Translations under genes and position numbers: made by a program | In this document: positions 52,917 to 57,969 of the stretch, in pieces | How positions within the stretch are numbered: position 1 is the first letter of the stretch | Layout of the letters: the number at the start of each line of letters is the position of its first letter | Notes under the pieces: generated by a model | The model's input: only the letters and a program-made list of their open reading frames with translations | Databases searched by the model: none | What the model was told of the DNA's origin: nothing | Assembly (NCBI GenBank): GCA_003223115.1 | Contig: QHXW01000025.1 | Coordinates: 1-57,969 of the forward strand | Direction: 5' to 3' | DNA: 57,969 nt | Source of the DNA: Acidobacteriota bacterium | Lineage (GTDB): Bacteria; Acidobacteriota; Terriglobia; Bryobacterales; Bryobacteraceae

Positions 52917-55337
52917 CTACTCGCAACGTAGAGCGGTCATGGGGTCCACGCGTGCAGCTCTAAGAGCCGGAAAGTAACAGGCGGCGACTGTGGATCCGAA
53001 AACCAGAATGGATGCCCCGATGTAGGTCACGGGATCTGAAGGCAGTACTCCGTATAGCAAACCCGACAACACCTGTCTTACAGCCCAAGCCCCGGCCAGC
53101 CCCAGCACAGTACCAATTCCCGCCAGCAGGACCCCTTCGCGAAGCACCAGCGTGAGCACCCTCGTGGGCTCGGCGCCCAGCGACATACGAATGCCGATTT
53201 CATGCGTGCGCTGTGTCACCGAACGACTCACCACACCGTAGGTGCCGATCAGCGCGAGCAGCAGCGCCAAGCCAGCGAAAATTGCCAGCAGCAAACTCTG
53301 GAAGCGTGGCTGCGACACCGCGGCGTTCACACGTTCCTGCATCGTCCTGACGTCATACAGCGGCTGATTTGGATCGAGCGCGAAGAGTTGCGCCCGTACT
53401 GTAGGAATCACGCCCGCCGGGTCGGCAGTCGTCCGGATCACCAGCGCCATCGAATGGACGGGAGCCTGGGCGAGCGGCACGTACATCTGCGGCAGTGGCG
53501 TCGAGTCCAGACGCGAATTGTGGATGTCAGCAACTACTCCGGCGATCGTCAGCCACTGGACGCCCGGCCGCGGCGCTCCCAGAACGATGCGCCGCCCAAT
53601 CGGATCTATCCCCGGCCAGAATCCGCGCGCCATGGTTTGATTGATGATGACCACCGGCTCAGCTTCACGTTCCTGAAACAAGCGGCCGCTCAGGAGCGGG
53701 ATCTGCATGGTTCTGAAATAATCTGAGGCAATCACCTCCTGGCTCGCCACTTGCGGCGTCTTGCCATGGAAATCGTAGGACCGCCCTTCAATGCTGAAGG
53801 GATCCCGCTCACTGTCAGCGAGCGGCAATATCGAGACGGCGCTGGCAGACTGCACACCAGGCAGAGAACGGATGCGCTCGATCATGTCAAGGTAGAAAGA
53901 CCAGACTCTGTAATTCTCTCGGTACTGGTTCTGGTTCAGGGAAATCCGCGCTGTGATGAGGCGGTCGGCTTGAAACCCGGGATTTACGGTGACAAGCCGT
54001 TCGAAACTGCGGATCATCAGGCCCGCGCCGACCATCAGCAGCAGCGACAGAGCTACTTCACTCACCATCAGCACGTGCCGTAATCTGCCCGCGTCGGCAC
54101 CGCCGGACACACCTCTCGCAGTTTCTTTTAACGATTCGCTCAGGTTCAGTCTTGATCCGATCAGCGCCGGGGCCAATCCGAAAATCAAGCCGGTTCCCAA
54201 CGAGAGCAGCAGAGTAAAAACCAGTACTCGCGCGTCGATCGGCACTTGTTCAAAATGAGGGAGGCCGGCCGGCATCAGAGCAGGCAGTGCGGCCGCACCC
54301 CAGAACGCCAATACCAGTCCCAGGCTGCCGCCGAGGAGGGCGAGCACCAGACTTTCGGTCAGAAGTTGGCGTGCCAACCGTACCGATCCTGCCCCTAGAG
54401 CCTTGCGGATGGCAATCTCTTTGCGGCGTTCCGCGGCCCGGGCCAGTAAAAGGTTGGCTACATTGGCGCAAGCTATGAGCAGCACCAGGCCGACCGCCCC
54501 CAGCAGCACCAGGAGACCGCGTCGCACTGTCCCGTAGAGTTCATCACGAAGGAACACGACTGTGACTCCATAGCCAGTATATTCGCCGTGCGGACCGCGA
54601 TAGGGCCGGTATGTCTGATCAATATGCTGGGCAACACTCGCCATGTCGGTCTGCGCTTGGTCGAGAGTCATGCCCGGTTTCAGACGCGCGATGAGATGAA
54701 GAGCGCCAGCCGTGCGAGCCGGATCCGCGCGGCTCACCAGGGGCGCCCAAATTTCTGCAGGTGAAGCATTACCGGCGGAAAACTCAAATCGTCCGGACAT
54801 CACCCCGATCACCGTGAAGGAGCCGCCATCAAGCGTAATCCTGGAGCCGACGACGTTCGGGTCCGTACCAAACCGGCGGCGCCAAAGAGCGTCGCTGAGC
54901 AACACAATGTTATCGTGTCCCGGTTCGGCATCCTGGGGAACGAAGGTGCGGCCAAGAACGGTTGCGGCTCCGAGCAATGGAAAAAAATTCGTGGAAACAC
55001 GCGCGCCCGGTACTCGCTCCGCCTGCTCTGCCGCCGTTAGATTGAAGTCTACGGAACTGAACGCCGCCACGTCATCGAAGACGCGATTGGCTTTCTGGTA
55101 GTCGAGGTAATTGGCAAATGAGGCCGGAAACCGCTCGATCCCCAACCTGGAGAGCCGGTCCCAGATCATTATCAGATGCTCTGCATTTCTGTACGGCAGC
55201 GGCCGCATCAGTGCCACGTTGACAATGCTAAAGATCGCCGTGTTGGCGCCGATTCCCACGGCCAACGCCAGGGCTGCAATGGTGGTAAAACCCGGGTTGC
55301 GCACCAGAATGCGAACGGCGTAACGAAGCTCGTGCAT
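52917..55337 (-). CDS. ADOP-type ABC transporter permease (MacB/FtsX)
   Basis: An 806-residue duplicated permease of the acidobacterial ADOP type. The N-terminal MacB core motif LRYAVRILVRNPGFTTIAA is followed by two MacB periplasmic domains and FtsX-type spans (LLGAVGLVLLIACANVANLL, ERRKEIAIRKALGAG, and near the C-terminus THEIGIRMSLGAEPTRVL). No ATPase gene lies beside it, typical of orphan permeases of this kind. The ATG at 55335-55337 is chosen because it fits the family start (Met-x-x-Leu-Arg); a GTG further upstream would add five residues. The exported compound is unknown. Confidence 0.88.
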   Translation of the reverse strand: MHELRYAVRILVRNPGFTTIAALALAVGIGANTAIFSIVNVALMRPLPYRNAEHLIMIWDRLSRLGIERFPASFANYLDYQKANRVFDDVAAFSSVDFNLTAAEQAERVPGARVSTNFFPLLGAATVLGRTFVPQDAEPGHDNIVLLSDALWRRRFGTDPNVVGSRITLDGGSFTVIGVMSGRFEFSAGNASPAEIWAPLVSRADPARTAGALHLIARLKPGMTLDQAQTDMASVAQHIDQTYRPYRGPHGEYTGYGVTVVFLRDELYGTVRRGLLVLLGAVGLVLLIACANVANLLLARAAERRKEIAIRKALGAGSVRLARQLLTESLVLALLGGSLGLVLAFWGAAALPALMPAGLPHFEQVPIDARVLVFTLLLSLGTGLIFGLAPALIGSRLNLSESLKETARGVSGGADAGRLRHVLMVSEVALSLLLMVGAGLMIRSFERLVTVNPGFQADRLITARISLNQNQYRENYRVWSFYLDMIERIRSLPGVQSASAVSILPLADSERDPFSIEGRSYDFHGKTPQVASQEVIASDYFRTMQIPLLSGRLFQEREAEPVVIINQTMARGFWPGIDPIGRRIVLGAPRPGVQWLTIAGVVADIHNSRLDSTPLPQMYVPLAQAPVHSMALVIRTTADPAGVIPTVRAQLFALDPNQPLYDVRTMQERVNAAVSQPRFQSLLLAIFAGLALLLALIGTYGVVSRSVTQRTHEIGIRMSLGAEPTRVLTLVLREGVLLAGIGTVLGLAGAWAVRQVLSGLLYGVLPSDPVTYIGASILVFGSTVAACYFPALRAARVDPMTALRCE

Positions 55338-55451
55338 CCTTAGATTAGACACCGATGGGGGCGGCCTGGGCGGTCAATCCGCTATAATATGGGGTCACGC
55401 CTGGTCACTCGTGTTGCCTCTGCGTGTCCGGTTTTGATTCCGTAAACGATC

Positions 55452-56792
55452 ATGTTTGACAATCTTTCGGATAAGCTGCAGCGGATTTTTAAAAATCTCC
55501 GCGGCGAAGGGCGGTTGACGGCCGCAAACATGGAGGCCGCGCTTCGGGAAATTCGGGTGGCGCTGCTCGAAGCCGATGTGAATTTCCGCGTAGTCAAACA
55601 ACTGATCGAACAGATCAAAGAGAAGGCCATGGGCGAGGAAGTCCTCAGCGCTCTTTCACCCAGCCAGCAGGTCATTGCCATTGTCCGTGATGAGCTGGTC
55701 AAGATTCTGGGCAGCCACGAGTCGAAGCTACGCTTTGCCAATGAGCCGCCCAGCGTGGTGTTGATGGTCGGGTTGCAGGGGTCCGGAAAAACCACTACTA
55801 CCGGCAAGCTGGCGCGCTGGCTGTCGAAAAACGGCCACATCCCGCTGATGGTTTCGGTCGACGTCTACCGTCCGGCTGCCCGTGAACAATTACGGGTGAT
55901 CGCACGCGAGGTCAATTTACCGATCTACGCGGGGCTGCCCGAAGAAACGACACCGGCGGACCTGGCGCGTTCGGCGCGACGAGAGGCCACGCAAACCGGG
56001 CGCGATGTGCTGCTGGTGGATACTGCCGGCCGCCTTCACATCGACGACCAGTTGATGACGGAGTTGCAGCAGCTGCGCGAACTGCTCGTCCCTGTCGAGA
56101 TCCTTTTCATCGCGGATGCCATGACCGGGCAGGATGCGGTCAAGAGCGCCGGCGAATTCCACAAACGCCTCGGAATTTCCGGTGTAATTCTCACGAAGAT
56201 GGACGGCGATGCCCGTGGTGGCGGCGCCCTGTCCATACGGCAGGTAACGGGGCAGCCGCTTAAATTCGTCGGTACCGGTGAAAAATTCGACGCGCTCGAA
56301 GTGTTTCACCCGGACCGCGTTGCATCTCGGATTTTGGGTATGGGCGACGTGCTTTCCTTCATTGAGAAGGCCGAAGAAGCCATCGACAAGAAGCAAGCTG
56401 TGGAGATGCAGCGCAAGCTCCTCGAGAATGACTTCACGCTTGAAGACTTTCGCGATCAGATCCGCCAGATCCGGAAACTGGGCCCGCTCGAATCGCTGCT
56501 GGGCATGATGCCGAACATGGGCATCCTCAAGGACCTGAAGAACGTAAAAATTGACGAGAAAGAGATCACGCATGTCGTCGCGATCATTGACTCCATGACG
56601 CCCCATGAACGGGCCAATCACATGATCATCAACGGCAGCCGGCGTCGCCGCATTGCCAAAGGTAGCGGGACCAGCGTCCAGGAAGTCAACCAGTTGCTCA
56701 AACAGTATTCCCAGGCGCGTAAAATGATGAAGAGCTTTTCGGGAGGCTTTCTCGGCAAGAAGCTGGGCAAGATGAAACTTCCCGTGTTTTAA
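55452..56792 (+). CDS. ffh: signal recognition particle protein Ffh (SRP54)
   Basis: A 446-residue GTPase with the NG domain first (GLQGSGKTTTTGKLARWL as G1, VDVYRPAAREQL, LLVDTAGRLHIDDQL, TKMDGDARGG). The Met-rich C-terminal M domain follows (LLGMMPNMGILKDL, RRIAKGSGTSVQEVNQLLKQ, KMMKSFSGGF) and binds 4.5S RNA and signal peptides. The length is typical. A TATAAT lies at 55383-55388, with no good -35. It begins the housekeeping run ffh-rpsP-khpA-rimM, an order conserved in many bacteria. Confidence 0.96.
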   Translation: MFDNLSDKLQRIFKNLRGEGRLTAANMEAALREIRVALLEADVNFRVVKQLIEQIKEKAMGEEVLSALSPSQQVIAIVRDELVKILGSHESKLRFANEPPSVVLMVGLQGSGKTTTTGKLARWLSKNGHIPLMVSVDVYRPAAREQLRVIAREVNLPIYAGLPEETTPADLARSARREATQTGRDVLLVDTAGRLHIDDQLMTELQQLRELLVPVEILFIADAMTGQDAVKSAGEFHKRLGISGVILTKMDGDARGGGALSIRQVTGQPLKFVGTGEKFDALEVFHPDRVASRILGMGDVLSFIEKAEEAIDKKQAVEMQRKLLENDFTLEDFRDQIRQIRKLGPLESLLGMMPNMGILKDLKNVKIDEKEITHVVAIIDSMTPHERANHMIINGSRRRRIAKGSGTSVQEVNQLLKQYSQARKMMKSFSGGFLGKKLGKMKLPVF

Positions 56793-56914
56793 ATCGGAGT
56801 ACCGGCGGTTCGGCCGGCAGGAATAGAGATTTTCGTGGTCCATCGATCGGATGGCAGCGGCAAACGGAATCGGCAGGAAAGTGACTGTCGTTCCAATTGA
56901 ATTCAGGAGTGTGA

Positions 56915-57166
56915 ATGTTAATGATTCGGCTGGCGCGATTCGGCGCCAAGAGAAAACCGTTCTATCGCATCGTGGTGATTGAGAAGGAGCGCGCGCGCGA
57001 CGGCCGCAACCTGGAAGTGGTCGGCCATTACAATCCTCGGACAAGCCCGGCGTTGGTTCATTTGAATTACGAACGGATCTCGCACTGGGTGGGCGTTGGT
57101 GCGCAAATGTCGGACACCGTGGCGCGGCTGGTAAAGAAAAATCCGGCGGCGCAACCGGCTGCTTGA
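56915..57166 (+). CDS. rpsP: 30S ribosomal protein S16
   Basis: An 83-residue ribosomal protein with the family N-terminus MLMIRLARFGAKRKPFYRI and the block VVGHYNPRTSPALVHLN. The ATG at 56915 has AGGAG five bases upstream; an ATG two codons later would also work. The expected neighbours ffh upstream and khpA/rimM downstream are present. Confidence 0.95.
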   Translation: MLMIRLARFGAKRKPFYRIVVIEKERARDGRNLEVVGHYNPRTSPALVHLNYERISHWVGVGAQMSDTVARLVKKNPAAQPAA

Positions 57167-57298
57167 GTTTCGCGTGATTTTCAGGAATCGGCAGCCTTAA
57201 CTGTGCGAATCCAGACCCGATACGCGCAAACTTAAGATATTCCATGCCAACCTGGCTTTCGCGGCTCGTTTAGAATGAGCTTAAGGAGGCCCTGGGGG

Positions 57299-57529
57299 AT
57301 GAAACAGTTGGTTGAAGATATCGCGAAAGCTCTTGTGGACATCCCGGACGAAGTCTCGGTGAAAGTCGTAGAAGGTGAACAGGTGACCGTTCTGGAACTA
57401 CGTGTAGCCGCCAGCGACCTAGGGAAGGTGATCGGTAAACAAGGGCGCACGGCCCGATCGATACGTACGATTCTCGGCGCCGCCGGTATGAAGCTGAACC
57501 GGCGCTTCACGCTCGAAATCCTGGAGTGA
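57299..57529 (+). CDS. khpA: KH-domain RNA-binding protein KhpA
   Basis: A 76-residue single KH domain protein ([35 protein letters not shown] with the GxxG loop as GKQG). It binds RNA together with KhpB in many bacteria. The ATG at 57299-57301 follows AAGGAGG at 57283-57289. It belongs to the conserved rpsP-khpA-rimM order. Confidence 0.93.
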   Translation: MKQLVEDIAKALVDIPDEVSVKVVEGEQVTVLELRVAASDLGKVIGKQGRTARSIRTILGAAGMKLNRRFTLEILE

Positions 57530-57552
57530 GTGCTGCGGAGGAGAGGCATTGG

Positions 57553-57969
57553 GTGACCATCGCCCAATTAGGGCGGGCGTGGGGAAACCAGGGCAGTTTG
57601 ACAGCCTGGGAACTGAGTAGCCGGCCGGACCGCTATCAACGCCTCCGCGAAGTTTATTTGTTTTCGGAATCGCTCGGCGGGGCCTGTTTTGAAGTCGAAT
57701 CCGTATCGCGGCATAAGAATCAACTGATCTTCAAGTTTCGTGGGGTGGATACGATTTCGCGGGCGGAGGCTCTGGAACGCGCGGAGGTGCGCGTCCCGCT
57801 TGAGGAGAGGCTCAGACCAGATGAAGGTGAGTACTTCCAATCCGATCTGATCGGCTGCGAAGTCCGTGAGAAAGCCAGCGGCGAGCGGCTGGGGCTGGTG
57901 ATGGGCTGGCAGGAGACAGGCGGCCCGGGAGTGTTGAAAGTCGAGCGCGACGGCAATGGCGGCGAACTG
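57553..57969 (+). CDS. rimM: 16S rRNA processing protein RimM, partial
   Basis: A 139-codon frame open to the window end. It starts with GTG (VTIAQLGRAWGNQGSLTAWE), the RimM N-terminal reading. It continues with VYLFSESLGGACFEVESV, FKFRGVDTISRAEALERA and the PRC-barrel part EGEYFQSDLIGCEVREKASG. RimM helps mature the 30S head region and binds S19. The GTG at 57553 follows GGAGGAG at 57537-57543 and is nine to ten bases away. The C-terminus lies outside the window. Confidence 0.9.
   Translation, partial: MTIAQLGRAWGNQGSLTAWELSSRPDRYQRLREVYLFSESLGGACFEVESVSRHKNQLIFKFRGVDTISRAEALERAEVRVPLEERLRPDEGEYFQSDLIGCEVREKASGERLGLVMGWQETGGPGVLKVERDGNGGEL

Noticed and set aside
55917-57245. Open frame of about 440 codons on the minus strand across ffh and rpsP
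   Set aside because: Antisense to two highly conserved genes; the peptide has no known motif.
1-57969. CRISPR array, tRNA, rRNA, prophage or replication origin
   Set aside because: No evenly spaced repeats, no cloverleaf sequence and no phage or DnaA-box cluster were recognised on either strand by reading alone.

Overview
The window looks like a chromosomal segment of an Acidobacteriota member close to the Solibacter/Bryobacter group. This is an inference from gene content, because no rRNA or tRNA gene is present. The supporting content is two roughly 1,100-residue Oar-type TonB-dependent receptors with N-terminal carboxypeptidase-regulatory domains, an ADOP-type ABC permease, three FG-GAP/VCBS secreted proteins, Tat-tagged Gfo/Idh oxidoreductases, a 3-keto-disaccharide hydrolase, a Pal lipoprotein with an extra Ig-like domain, and GC-rich codon use throughout.

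Layout. Positions 1-262 hold debris: the N-terminal part of an IS1634-type transposase fused to a piece of a group II intron. 540-5878 holds sugar-oxidation genes: a gluconate-dehydrogenase small subunit, a GMC oxidoreductase broken by one in-frame TAG, an intact Gfo/Idh dehydrogenase, and an ASPIC/FG-GAP protein broken by one in-frame TAA. 5997-12833 is a tight same-strand set (TonB-dependent receptor, TPR protein, Tat-tagged SelA-like PLP enzyme), followed by a convergent GntR regulator and recN. 15532-20623 is a complete tolQ-tolR-tolA/tonB-tolB-pal-cpoB operon. Next come deoC, an aroD-aroE fusion, a Tat-tagged microprotein and an amidase. 24728-27121 is a cytochrome c/PQQ-dehydrogenase pair ruined by small duplications and single-base indels. 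After that lie an M20 peptidase, a TgpA-type transglutaminase and two divergent VCBS genes.

31986-35463 is a second sugar module (VCBS, GAF, Tat-Gfo/Idh, DUF1080). It ends near an apparently ORF-less group II intron of about 740 nt lying directly 3' of a Rho-independent terminator, which is the target habit of bacterial class C introns. 36396-41137 (minus) carries a DUF1326 protein and a periplasmic xanthine dehydrogenase-family operon (2Fe-2S, molybdopterin, FAD subunits) with a small Cys-containing partner. 41336-48597 (minus) is a CusCBA-type Cu/Ag efflux operon led by a small Cys-rich exported protein, and a second TonB-dependent receptor lies upstream of it. The right end holds a cold-shock protein pair, the ADOP permease, and the housekeeping run ffh-rpsP-khpA-rimM, the last cut by the window edge.

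Two themes stand out. First, envelope sugar chemistry: a GMC plus small-subunit pair and a Gfo/Idh plus DUF1080 pair both fit 3-keto-glycoside metabolism. Second, fresh gene decay: four genes, two of them at one adjacent locus, carry only one or a few small lesions each. These are either recent pseudogenes or assembly errors.
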